47,116 nucleotides of DNA from assembly GCA_035454085.1 (NCBI GenBank), contig DAOTEJ010000012.1:1-47116 (forward strand), read 5' to 3'. Source of the DNA: DAOTEJ01 sp035454085 (GTDB lineage: Bacteria > Pseudomonadota > Gammaproteobacteria > Burkholderiales > Burkholderiaceae_F). Positions 1 through 6,241 of the stretch are shown here, one piece after another; positions within the stretch are counted from its first letter, which is position 1; every line of letters begins with the position of its first letter. The notes below the pieces were generated by a model. That model had not been told where the DNA came from and ran no database searches. It saw nothing but the letters and a program-made list of their open reading frames with translations. A program made the translations under genes and the position numbers.

Positions 1-92
1 ACCCGCTACGGCGGGGCAGCCGCCATGGTTCATCATCGGCCGCACGGCCAAGCCGCCCCACCTCCGCGGGCGCCTTAGCTCGAACGTTAGGC
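1..92 (+). other. attC site 1 (left end at or just outside window)
   Basis: The right arm TTAGCTCGAACGTTAGGC (75-92) ends in a perfect GTTAGGC core. The window opens with ACCCGC, which fits the end of a GCCTAACCCGC left arm cut by the window edge. The next gene starts 21 bases after the core. Confidence 0.7.
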
Positions 93-113
93 AGCACAAA
101 AACACCCAAGGCG

Positions 114-590
114 ATGTCTCTGCAGAAGATCCACATGGTTCGGGCGCTGTCTGGTCCGTTGACTCCTGAACCAGCGTCGAGCGAACTGCGTGTCATGTCC
201 TCCGAAGACATCACCCAGCTGGGAAGGCTCTTCCTGGACGCATACATCGGGACTGTCGACTATGAGGGCGAATCTGAGCAAGACGCACTCGCCGCTGTGC
301 AAGGAGCGTTCGACGGAGAGTTCGGCAACTTCCTGAGTTCGGCCTCGTATGTCGCTCAGCGTGCCGGCGAGCTCTGCTCGGCCTCGTTCGTCACACTTTG
401 GCAAGGGAAGCCATTGTTGGCCTTCTCAGTCACTGCGGCACGGCACAAGGGAAGCGGACTTGCCGGTAGGTGCATCAGCGCATCCATGCAGGCGCTGTAC
501 CAGGCGGGACAACCGGAATTGCACCTCTTTGTTTCTCCAGGCAACTTTCCAGCCATGGCGGTCTACAAACGGCTTGGCTTCAAAGCCTAG
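114..590 (+). CDS. GNAT-family N-acetyltransferase (cassette gene)
   Basis: A 158-aa protein with the pattern of GCN5-related acetyltransferases, which move an acetyl group from acetyl-CoA to an amine. The putative acetyl-CoA loop is RHKGSGLA (about residues 110-117) and the typical C-terminal element is GNFPAMAVYKRLGF (143-156). The first 25 residues are poorly conserved in appearance; the in-frame ATGs at 135 or 195 could be the true start. ATG 114 is preferred because it lies 21 bases after attC 1, with an AAGG just upstream. The gene ends 6 bases before attC 2. The substrate cannot be told from sequence. Confidence 0.8.
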   Translation: MSLQKIHMVRALSGPLTPEPASSELRVMSSEDITQLGRLFLDAYIGTVDYEGESEQDALAAVQGAFDGEFGNFLSSASYVAQRAGELCSASFVTLWQGKPLLAFSVTAARHKGSGLAGRCISASMQALYQAGQPELHLFVSPGNFPAMAVYKRLGFKA

Positions 591-596
591 AGTGCT

Positions 597-657
597 GCCT
601 AACCCTACGCTCAATCGGAGCGCCAACGGCTGTCGCCCGGTTAGCTCCACGTTAGAA
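597..657 (+). other. attC site 2 (best preserved)
   Basis: A 61-base site running from GCCTAAC (597-603) to GTTAGAA (651-657), with the central block GCCAACGGC and right arm GGTTAGCTCCACGTTAG. The outer arms are near-complementary (GCCTAAC against GTTAGAA, two mismatches), so the bottom strand can fold into the expected hairpin. Confidence 0.8.
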
Positions 658-672
658 ATTCCTGGAGACACG

Positions 673-1194
673 GTGCGAGTTCGAGAGGCACAAGCATCAG
701 ACGCCGAAGAGATCAAAGGCGTTCATCTCGCCGCGTTCGGAGATGAAGGCCAAGTGGTCGCGGATTTGGCTTTGGCGTTGATCGCCGATGAATCCGCCAA
801 GCCGATTCTGGTGCTTGTGGCTGAGTCGGGGAAAAGCGTAGTTGGAAGCATCGTCTTTAGCTCAGTACACATATCGGGCTCGGGGTCGGGAGCTTCGTAC
901 ATACTCGCGCCGCTAGCGGTAGCGCCCGAGATGCAACGCATGGGTGTCGGAGGGCAGCTGATCCAGTCAGGCCTGACGGTCCTTCGTGAGCGTGGCGCGG
1001 ATCTGGTCTTCGTTCTGGGCGACCCCCGCTACTACGGCAGGTTCGGATTCAGAACGGGGCATAAGGTGCGAGCACCCTATGATCTTCCGTATCCAGAGGC
1101 TTGGATGTGCCTGCCGTTAGGGGAGGCTGTTCTAGAAGAGGTTGAGGGTCGGCTGGCTTGTGCCAAGTCGCTCAGCCGGCCAGAGCATTGGTGA
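673..1194 (+). CDS. GNAT-family N-acetyltransferase, YhbS-like (cassette gene)
   Basis: A 173-aa protein starting at GTG 673, with GGAG at 664-667 as ribosome binding site and attC 2 ending 15 bases upstream. The reading frame is open further upstream, but that part crosses attC 2 and the previous gene. Motif A is seen as QRMGVGGQL (about 88-96), and LGDPRYYGRFGF (115-126) is typical of YhbS-type acetyltransferases. The N-terminus VRVREAQASDAEEI is the usual beta-1/alpha-1 of the fold. Predicted cytoplasmic; substrate unknown. It ends directly at degraded attC 3. Confidence 0.85.
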   Translation: MRVREAQASDAEEIKGVHLAAFGDEGQVVADLALALIADESAKPILVLVAESGKSVVGSIVFSSVHISGSGSGASYILAPLAVAPEMQRMGVGGQLIQSGLTVLRERGADLVFVLGDPRYYGRFGFRTGHKVRAPYDLPYPEAWMCLPLGEAVLEEVEGRLACAKSLSRPEHW

Positions 1195-1264
1195 TGAGAA
1201 TATCTGTCACTTCGCTGCAGGTGCGACGGCCCTGACGGGCCGCAGCCTGAGGCCAACGTTAGGT
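1195..1264 (+). other. attC site 3 (left arm degraded)
   Basis: The right core AACGTTAGGT (1255-1264) is close to consensus and a CGACGGCC block sits in the middle (about 1224), but the left end shows no clear RYYYAAC. The spacing from the previous stop to the next gene fits an attC of about 70 bases. Confidence 0.55.
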
Positions 1265-1285
1265 ATCACCAAACACCCGTCGCGC

Positions 1286-1918
1286 ACGAATGAAGCACAG
1301 TGGCTCCTCTTTCTGCTTGCGTCAGTGGTCGTCATCGTGACCCCGGGCCAGGACATGATCCTCGTCATGTCGAGGTCCATCACACACGGAATGCGGGCGG
1401 GTCTGTCCACTGCGGCAGGGGTTAGCGTTGGCTTGGTCGGCCACACTCTTCTTGCGACGCTTGGCCTCGGTGCGCTGCTGGGTGCCTCGGAGTGGCTCTT
1501 CACGGCCATCAAGTTCCTTGGGGCTGCCTATCTCCTCTACTTGGGAGCGCAGTTGCTCCTCACTCGGAGCGCGCAACTCGAAGGCGCGGCGTCTGCACCC
1601 CAATCGAAGCTGCGCTTGTTCGTCACTGGGGCGGCCTCAAACATCAGCAACCCCAAGATCGCAATCTTTTACTTTGCCTTCCTGCCTCAGTTCGTGGCCC
1701 GCGATGCCACTCACCCCACGCTCACCATCTTCGCGTTGGGCATCGTGTTTGCGGCTTTGACGTTCTTGATCAAGGGCCCGGTCGCGGTCTTCGCCGGCAG
1801 CTTGTCGGCATGGTTCCAGTCCCGGCCTGCGGCACTGATTTGGCTATACCGTTTCAGCGGCGTTGTCATGGTTGGGCTAGCAGTTCGCCTGGCACTGTCG
1901 CGGCGCAGTGATGCCTAA
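1286..1918 (+). CDS. LysE/RhtB-family exporter with ACG at the start position (cassette gene)
   Basis: A membrane protein of the LysE/RhtB amino-acid and metabolite exporter family. The first helix is followed by TPGQDMILVMSRS, and a NPK motif (SNISNPKI) lies past the middle; about six hydrophobic segments are visible. The natural start would read M-N-E-A-Q-W, but the first codon (1286-1288) is ACG, not ATG. Starting there gives 210 aa, the normal family length, 21 bases after attC 3. The only upstream in-frame ATG (1142) lies inside the previous gene and would add 48 unrelated residues. The ATG at 1290 is out of frame and soon hits a stop. The gene may be silenced, weakly translated from ACG, or translated as an extended form. 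The stop TAA is part of attC 4. Confidence 0.75.
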   Translation, partial: TNEAQWLLFLLASVVVIVTPGQDMILVMSRSITHGMRAGLSTAAGVSVGLVGHTLLATLGLGALLGASEWLFTAIKFLGAAYLLYLGAQLLLTRSAQLEGAASAPQSKLRLFVTGAASNISNPKIAIFYFAFLPQFVARDATHPTLTIFALGIVFAALTFLIKGPVAVFAGSLSAWFQSRPAALIWLYRFSGVVMVGLAVRLALSRRSDA

Positions 1919-1980
1919 CCCTTCGCTCTAGCCGAGCCCCAACGGCGCGACAGCGTACGATCATTCCCTCCCTGCACCAC
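1913..1980 (+). other. attC site 4 (left half only)
   Basis: GCCTAACCCTTCGCTC and the CCCCAACGGCG block match attC 2 with about five differences over 33 bases. The right arm (GTTRRRY) is missing, so the site is probably truncated. The right boundary is approximate. Confidence 0.6.
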
Positions 1981-1990
1981 GGTGTGGACC

Positions 1991-2392
1991 ATGCCTACCT
2001 CAGCGAAGCGCCCCACGTCGGTCACTGCCAGACGGGCATCGAAGAAGGAAGCTGCGCCGGCCGCAAAGCCCTTCCTTCGCTTTCACCACTCACACGAATT
2101 GCGAGTGAAAACGCTTCAGGTCCTGGTGGCCGTCGAGAGCGCCGAGAAGGCAACGGTCCACGCCGACAAGCTGACGGATCTGGTTCTTGAGCTGACCGAT
2201 CACGGCATGGATCAGTACTTTGTCCAGTCGCTCAAGGCAACGAAGGTGAACTTCGTTGTGCAGCAGTCTGCCGCGCTTGGACTGGCCGGCGTGCAGAAAG
2301 TGATGGGCACCGTCATCCGAAACATCATCGGCCGCATGGACGATCGGCAGCTGATTGTGGTTTGCGGCTCTATCCGTCGGTTCATGACCTGA
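1991..2392 (+). CDS. Conserved-looking protein of unknown function (cassette gene)
   Basis: A 133-aa soluble protein that I do not recognise as a named family. The first 25 residues are basic and Ala/Ser/Thr-rich (SAKRPTSVTARRASKK) and look disordered. From about residue 30 there is a compact, mainly helical domain beginning RFHHSHELRVKTLQVL and ending RQLIVVCGSIRRF. No signal peptide or membrane segment is seen. ATG 1991 is chosen over an in-frame GTG at 1982; neither has a strong ribosome binding site. It lies between truncated attC 4 and degenerate attC 5, so it is probably a cassette gene. Confidence 0.7.
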   Translation: MPTSAKRPTSVTARRASKKEAAPAAKPFLRFHHSHELRVKTLQVLVAVESAEKATVHADKLTDLVLELTDHGMDQYFVQSLKATKVNFVVQQSAALGLAGVQKVMGTVIRNIIGRMDDRQLIVVCGSIRRFMT

Positions 2393-2478
2393 AGCACCCC
2401 CTCATCGCCAAGGCTGGCCTCACGCCGCGCGGGTCCGGCGGCCTGCCGACGGCGCCCGCTCAGTTGAAGCGTCAGAGC
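2393..2478 (+). other. attC site 5 (degenerate)
   Basis: The right arm CGCTCAGTTGAAGCGTCAG (from 2457) resembles CGCTTAGCTCGAACGTTAG of attC 1. The left arm is not recognisable. It fills the expected place between a stop codon and the next cassette gene. Confidence 0.4.
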
Positions 2479-2533
2479 GCAAAGACTCGCTTCATTCGCG
2501 CCCTACCTGAGTTCAACCCCAAGGAGAGCCATA

Positions 2534-2905
2534 GTGCTTCAGCTCAAACCACTTGACGAGAACGTACCGATCTTTCGGCAGATCAATGGCGACATCTCGC
2601 CGGTCATCCTGGTCAACATTTTTCATGTTGCTGAGGCCGACATCCTGGCCTTGATGAAGGCCTGGGAGGCGGACGCGAACTGGATGAAGAAACAGCCAGG
2701 CTACATCTCTACGCAACTGCACCAGGGCATTGCCGGCAGCAACGTATTCATGAACTACGCCATCTGGGAGTCCGTCGCGCACTTTCGTGCGGCGTTCACG
2801 CACCCAGAATTCACAGACGCACTGAGCCACTATCCGTCCTCAGCCGTGGCGTCGCCGCATTTGTTCACTCGGCTCTCCGTCCCGAATCTCTGCGTCGGCC
2901 CATAA
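2534..2905 (+). CDS. ABM-domain (antibiotic biosynthesis monooxygenase-like) protein (cassette gene)
   Basis: A 123-aa protein resembling the small dimeric alpha/beta ABM fold. A central ILVNIFHV strand is followed by a helix (ILALMKAWEADANWMKK), then PGYISTQLHQ and a NYAIWESVAHFRAAF segment, the usual pattern of this family. Some ABM proteins are heme-degrading or quinol-modifying monooxygenases, but many have no known reaction; none is claimed here. The start is GTG 2534, with AAGGAGAG at 2520-2527. The stop TAA overlaps the left arm of attC 6. Confidence 0.75.
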   Translation: MLQLKPLDENVPIFRQINGDISPVILVNIFHVAEADILALMKAWEADANWMKKQPGYISTQLHQGIAGSNVFMNYAIWESVAHFRAAFTHPEFTDALSHYPSSAVASPHLFTRLSVPNLCVGP

Positions 2906-2944
2906 CCGCCGCGCGACGGCGCCCCCTCAGTTCGAACATGAGGC
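2900..2944 (+). other. attC site 6 (short, 45 bases)
   Basis: Left arm CCATAAC (2900-2906, containing the previous stop), and right arm CCTCAGTTCGAACATGAGGC, which matches the TTAGCTCGAACGTTAGGC type with a few changes. A mutation in the core creates an ATG at 2938. Confidence 0.55.
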
Positions 2945-2955
2945 TCCGGAATCAC

Positions 2956-3435
2956 ATGCGCTTCCTCCCACGCGAGTTCCAAGTCCCCGCATCAGTCGAG
3001 ACCGCGCGCTTCAGAATGCGCTCGATCACGATTCACGACGTGTTCAAGGACTACGACGCCGTCATGTCCAGCCGCGAACATCTATGGGCAAGATTCGGGG
3101 CAATCTGGGGCTGGCCCGCTGAGGACATGACAATCGAACAGAACATCGTCGACCTTGGCTGGCACCAGAAGGAGTTTCAGCTTCGTTCATCGTTTGACTA
3201 TGCCGTCATGTCCTTGGATGAGCGGCGCCTGCTCGGCTGCGTCTATGTCGATCCGCCCGACCAGGACGGCGTCGATGCAGAGGTCTGGTACTGGGCAAGA
3301 CAGAGTGAACTGGCAAGCGGTCTGGAGGCAGAACTCGCCTCGTTCCTTCAGACCTGGCTGGCGAATGCGTGGCCGTTCAGGACCATCCTGCTCAATGGCG
3401 TGGAAACCACGCTCAGCCCCAAATCCGGTGTCTAG
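2956..3435 (+). CDS. GNAT-family N-acetyltransferase-like protein (cassette gene)
   Basis: A 159-aa protein with the layout of a subgroup of GNAT proteins: ETARFRMRSITIHDVFKDYDAV near the N-terminus, a conserved Trp-rich stretch (LWARFGAIWGWPAEDM), a beta hairpin ending RRLLGCVYVDPP and the strand AEVWYWARQSE. The classical Q/RxxGxG/A acetyl-CoA loop is not obvious, so activity is uncertain. ATG 2956 is preferred because the in-frame ATG at 2938 lies inside the attC 6 core. The gene ends just before attC 7. Confidence 0.7.
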   Translation: MRFLPREFQVPASVETARFRMRSITIHDVFKDYDAVMSSREHLWARFGAIWGWPAEDMTIEQNIVDLGWHQKEFQLRSSFDYAVMSLDERRLLGCVYVDPPDQDGVDAEVWYWARQSELASGLEAELASFLQTWLANAWPFRTILLNGVETTLSPKSGV

Positions 3436-3441
3436 CGCCTC

Positions 3442-3548
3442 GCCCAGGCAGAGCGCGACCTGCAGGCCACATGGCCCGCTCTGACGGTGCGTTGCATTTC
3501 CACCGACCCGCGCCTGCCGCCGCTGGCCGCTTAGCTCGAACCTTGGGC
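3442..3548 (+). other. attC site 7
   Basis: A 107-base site with complementary ends GCCCAGG (3442-3448) and CCTTGGGC (3541-3548). The right arm CGCTTAGCTCGAACCTTGGGC is the same type as attC 1, with the core changed from GTTAGGC to CTTGGGC. The left end has co-varied, which keeps the outer stem. Confidence 0.65.
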
Positions 3549-3582
3549 AGCCCAAGCCCACCTCTCCGGTAAATTCACGGCT

Positions 3583-3822
3583 GTGGCACCCACCATTGTT
3601 CGCGACGGCCAGTTTCGACTGTTCTTCTTCTCCCGCGAAGAGACGCGCATTCACGTCCACGTAGGGCACCCGGAGGGCGAGGCGAAGTTCTGGCTTACGC
3701 CCTCGGTACACTTGGCCAGGAATATCGGCCTGTCGGGCGTTCAGCTTCGCCAGGCTCAGGCAGTGGTCGAGGTTCACATCCAGGAGATCCAAGATGCATG
3801 GCACCGTCACTTTGGGGGCTGA
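3583..3822 (+). CDS. DUF4160 domain protein (possible toxin-antitoxin component, cassette gene)
   Basis: A 79-aa protein with the DUF4160 pattern: APTIVRDGQFRLFFFSREE near the start, then the invariant-looking HVHVGHPEGEAKFWL and a C-terminal helical segment. DUF4160 and DUF2442 genes are commonly found as an adjacent pair and are suspected toxin-antitoxin-like modules; no mechanism is established to my knowledge. The start is GTG 3583, 35 bases after attC 7. It overlaps the next gene by 29 bases, implying coupled translation. Confidence 0.8.
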   Translation: MAPTIVRDGQFRLFFFSREETRIHVHVGHPEGEAKFWLTPSVHLARNIGLSGVQLRQAQAVVEVHIQEIQDAWHRHFGG

Positions 3823-4051
3823 AGTCACCAATGTCTCGACGCACTGCTTCTGGCTGCTGCTGGGGGACGAGGAGTTAGCCGTCCCGTTCAGCGACTTCCC
3901 GTGGTTTAAGAAGGCGACGATCGAGCAACTCTCCGACGTCCAGCGCCCAACTGAAGACCACCTGTACTGGCCGCAGCTTGACGTCGACCTGTCCGTCGAG
4001 TCGATTCGCAGGCCAGAGAGCTTTCCTCTGGTCTCGCGCGGCGCCGCCTAG
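3794..4051 (+). CDS. DUF2442 domain protein (partner of DUF4160)
   Basis: An 85-aa protein matching the DUF2442 outline: an N-terminal strand EVTNVSTHCFWLLL, then DEELAVPFSDFPWFKKAT and a C-terminal PQLDVDLSVESIRRPE. The ATG lies inside the DUF4160 gene, with AGGAGAT (3782-3788) as ribosome binding site, so the two are co-translated. As a two-gene cassette carrying a likely addiction or stress module it fits the common finding of toxin-antitoxin genes in integron arrays. Which partner, if either, is toxic is unknown. Confidence 0.8.
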   Translation: MHGTVTLGAEVTNVSTHCFWLLLGDEELAVPFSDFPWFKKATIEQLSDVQRPTEDHLYWPQLDVDLSVESIRRPESFPLVSRGAA

Positions 4052-4141
4052 GCCCGCGCTCGCACAAGCGCCCACGGCACGCTTTGCAACCCCGGGCCGC
4101 CCCGCCTGCCGCAACGGCTCGCGCCAGCTTGAATCTTCCGC
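4046..4141 (+). other. attC site 8 (degenerate)
   Basis: The left arm GCCTAGGCCCGCGCTC overlaps the previous stop. The central GCAACGGC and right arm CCAGCTTGAATCTTCCGC can be aligned with AGCTCGAACGTTAGGC. It is decayed but in the expected position, 17 bases before the next start. Confidence 0.5.
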
Positions 4142-4158
4142 GTCGGGAGTCCCCTTTT

Positions 4159-4527
4159 GTGAGCACAGCTACCGAGTTCATTGCCGCCGTGCCCGCGCTC
4201 GCCTCGCTCGACATCCAGAGGAGCGTCGAGTTCTTCGTCACCCGGCTGGGCTTCACCAGGGTTCACGTCGCTCAGGGCGAGTACGGCATCGTTGCCAACG
4301 GTCCCGTCGAGATTCACTTCTGGGCCTGCGAAGATCGGCGCATTGCCGAAGCCACCAGCTGCCGAGTGCGGGTTCGATCAATCGAACACTTGCACACGCT
4401 CTGCGAAGCGCACGCCATGGTGCACCCGAATGCCCCGCTCGAGGACAAGCCGTGGGGCACGAGGGAATTCGCGGTCCTCGACCCCGACGGAAACCTGATT
4501 ACCTTCTATGAAGTCCCCGACGCCTGA
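4159..4527 (+). CDS. VOC-family (glyoxalase / bleomycin-resistance-like) protein
   Basis: A 122-aa vicinal-oxygen-chelate fold protein. It begins near AAVPALASLDIQRSVEFFVTRLGF, has the strand EIHFWACEDRRIAEA and ends with the typical EFAVLDPDGNLITFYE. Relatives bind bleomycin or act as metal-dependent lyases or dioxygenases; the ligand here is unknown. GTG 4159 is preferred, with GGGAG at 4145-4149; an in-frame TTG further upstream lies in attC 8. This is the last gene with an attC-like site immediately before it. Confidence 0.85.
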   Translation: MSTATEFIAAVPALASLDIQRSVEFFVTRLGFTRVHVAQGEYGIVANGPVEIHFWACEDRRIAEATSCRVRVRSIEHLHTLCEAHAMVHPNAPLEDKPWGTREFAVLDPDGNLITFYEVPDA

Positions 4528-4584
4528 GTGGCAACCGTCAGCATCCCGCCAGGAAGTCAGGCGCTTCAGACCTGAGTCACGGCC

Positions 4585-5145
4585 GTGCCCCAGTTGATCG
4601 AAGTCCGCACCGCCCGACTGCTACTGCGCCAGTGGCGCAGCACGGACCGCGCGCCCTTTGCGGCCATGAACGCGGACCCCGAGGTGATGCGCTACTTCCC
4701 ATCCACCCAAAGCCGCGAGGCCAGCGACCGCAGCATCGACACCTGGGCGAGCGAGCTCGACGAGCGCGGCTGGAGCAACTGGGCGGTGGAGCTGCTTGAG
4801 TCGGGTGCGTTCGTGGGCTTCATCGGCTTGAGCGTCCCGAAGCGCGCCCTGCCCTTCATGCCCTGCGTCGAGCTCGGCTACCGGCTCGCCCGGCCGTACT
4901 GGGGCCAGGGCATCGCCACCGAGGGCGCAACGGCCGCTCTCGAGGTCGGCTTCGCGCGGCTCGGGCTGGAGGAGATCGTCTCCTTCACCGCGCTGCTGAA
5001 CCTGCCCTCGCAGGCGGTCATGCGGCGCGTGGGCATGGCCGACTCGCAGCAGGATTTCGATCACCCGGCGCTGCCTGAAGGCAGTCCGCTGCGGCGCCAC
5101 TGCCTCTACAAGATCACCCGCGCGCGCTGGCAGTCCACGCGCTAA
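4585..5145 (+). CDS. GNAT acetyltransferase, RimJ/RimL type
   Basis: A 186-aa protein of the Acetyltransf_3 type: opening RTARLLLRQWRSTDRAPF, then FVGFIGL, the acetyl-CoA loop RPYWGQGIATEG (about 102-113) and LNLPSQAVMRRVGM near the C-terminus. Family members acetylate ribosomal-protein N-termini or small molecules. The start is GTG 4585 with no clear ribosome binding site. GC content from here onward is like the chromosomal background, unlike the cassette genes to the left. Confidence 0.88.
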   Translation: MPQLIEVRTARLLLRQWRSTDRAPFAAMNADPEVMRYFPSTQSREASDRSIDTWASELDERGWSNWAVELLESGAFVGFIGLSVPKRALPFMPCVELGYRLARPYWGQGIATEGATAALEVGFARLGLEEIVSFTALLNLPSQAVMRRVGMADSQQDFDHPALPEGSPLRRHCLYKITRARWQSTR

Positions 5146-5179
5146 GGTTGCACCCATCGCCCAAGCGGAGGCTCCGCTC

Positions 5180-5611
5180 ATGTCCAAGGCCAAGACCCAG
5201 GCCACCGCGGCCAGCGTCGACGAGTACCTGGCGTCGCGCGCGTCGCCAGACCAGCTCGCCGACTGCCAGGTCCTGATGGCCATGCTCGGCCGCGTCACCG
5301 GCGAAGCGCCCCGGATGTGGGGGCCGAGCATCGTGGGCTACGGCCGCTACACCTACCGCTACGCGAGCGGCACAAGCGGCGAGTCCTGCGTCACCGGCTT
5401 TGCCATCCGCGGCCGGGATCTGGTCGTGTACCTGGTGGCCGAGAGCCCCCGCCAGGAGGCCCTGCTCGCCCGCCTGGGCAAGCACAAGTTCGGCAAGGCC
5501 TGCCTGTACCTCAAGCGCCTGGCGGACGTGGACCTCGCGGTGCTCGAGTCTCTGGTGGCCGAGGCGGTGGCCGAGGTGCGGCGGCGCCACCCCGCCACCG
5601 GCCAGGACTAA
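5180..5611 (+). CDS. DUF1801 domain protein
   Basis: A 143-aa protein with the DUF1801/YdhG-like pattern: SVDEYLASRASPDQLADCQVL, then APRMWGPSIVGYGRYTYRY, VTGFAIRGRDLVVYL and HKFGKACLYLKRLADVD. The biochemical function is unknown. A strong ribosome binding site GGAGG (5167-5171) supports ATG 5180. It stands alone between a GNAT and a GFA gene on the same strand, with 30-50-base gaps. Confidence 0.85.
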   Translation: MSKAKTQATAASVDEYLASRASPDQLADCQVLMAMLGRVTGEAPRMWGPSIVGYGRYTYRYASGTSGESCVTGFAIRGRDLVVYLVAESPRQEALLARLGKHKFGKACLYLKRLADVDLAVLESLVAEAVAEVRRRHPATGQD

Positions 5612-5662
5612 GCTTCGCCCGCCACCACCACGCCGCCACTTCCACCCGCGCCTGACCAGCCC

Positions 5663-6067
5663 ATGCAAGAGACCCGATCGCTCGACGGCCACTGCCACTG
5701 CGGGGCCGTGTCGTGGACCTACCGGGGCATGCCCGAGTCGGCCACCGCCTGCAATTGCACCTCGTGCCGACGCTGGGGCGGCCTCTGGGCCTACGGCCCC
5801 GAGGGCGAGGTGATCACGGTGCGCGGCCAGACGGCCACCTACGTGCGCGGCCCACACCTCGCCTACCACTTCTGCCCGGTGTGCGCCTGCGTCGCCTACT
5901 GGCGCACGCTGGCTCCCGGCGAGGACGGCAGGCACGCGATGGCGGTGAACCTGCGCCTGGCCGAGCCCGAGCCGATTGCCGATCTGCCGATCGACCACTT
6001 CGAGGGCCTGGTGGCTTTCGAAGACCTGCCGCGCGACGGGCGCTGCATCCGGGACTACTGGTTCTGA
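5663..6067 (+). CDS. GFA-family (CENP-V/GFA) zinc protein
   Basis: A 134-aa protein with the zinc-binding pattern of glutathione-dependent formaldehyde-activating enzyme relatives: CHCGAVSW (about 11-18), CNCTSCRRWGG (31-41) and HFCPVCACVAYW (70-81). The family name comes from spontaneous-reaction helpers in formaldehyde detoxification, but most members have no proven reaction. A second, distinct GFA gene lies at 10,843. Confidence 0.85.
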   Translation: MQETRSLDGHCHCGAVSWTYRGMPESATACNCTSCRRWGGLWAYGPEGEVITVRGQTATYVRGPHLAYHFCPVCACVAYWRTLAPGEDGRHAMAVNLRLAEPEPIADLPIDHFEGLVAFEDLPRDGRCIRDYWF

Positions 6068-6241
6068 GCGGCTTGCGTCCTCGAGCGAGCAGTGATGAGC
6101 GCGGCGCTGGCGTCTTGCCGCGAAGTGAAGCCGTCGAGGCAAGGCGGAACACCCGAATCCGCCGCCACCCTGCGCGGGACGAGCATCGAGCACACCGCCA
6201 GTCGCGACCTCAAACTCCGCCGGCCGCCAAGGAGCAATTCC

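Larger units (their letters stand above)
1..4141 (+). mobile_element. Integron gene-cassette array (partial, no integrase)
   Basis: Plus-strand single genes or gene pairs alternate with eight attC-like recombination sites (ends near 92, 657, 1264, 1980, 2478, 2944, 3548 and 4141). Several genes start 12-22 bases after an attC end and stop at or inside the next one, the usual cassette geometry. The sites share a left arm like GCCTAACCCTWCGCTC, a central CCAACGGC and a right arm like TTAGCTCGAACGTTAGGC. The DNA is visibly less GC-rich than the rest of the window. No integrase gene or attI is present; given the gene direction it would lie left of base 1. Integron identity is inferred from the attC pattern. 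Confidence 0.75.

Noticed and set aside
349..672. Long N-terminal extension of the second acetyltransferase
   Set aside because: The open frame upstream of GTG 673 crosses attC 2 and overlaps the first acetyltransferase in another frame; the translation is Arg/Ser-rich noise.
1290..1340. ATG 1290 as the start of the LysE cassette gene
   Set aside because: It is in a different frame and reaches a stop after about 16 codons; the LysE frame has ACG one base-step upstream.
4528..4584. A ninth attC after the VOC gene
   Set aside because: GCGCTTCAGACCTGAGTC is only vaguely like the right arm and there is no left arm or central block.
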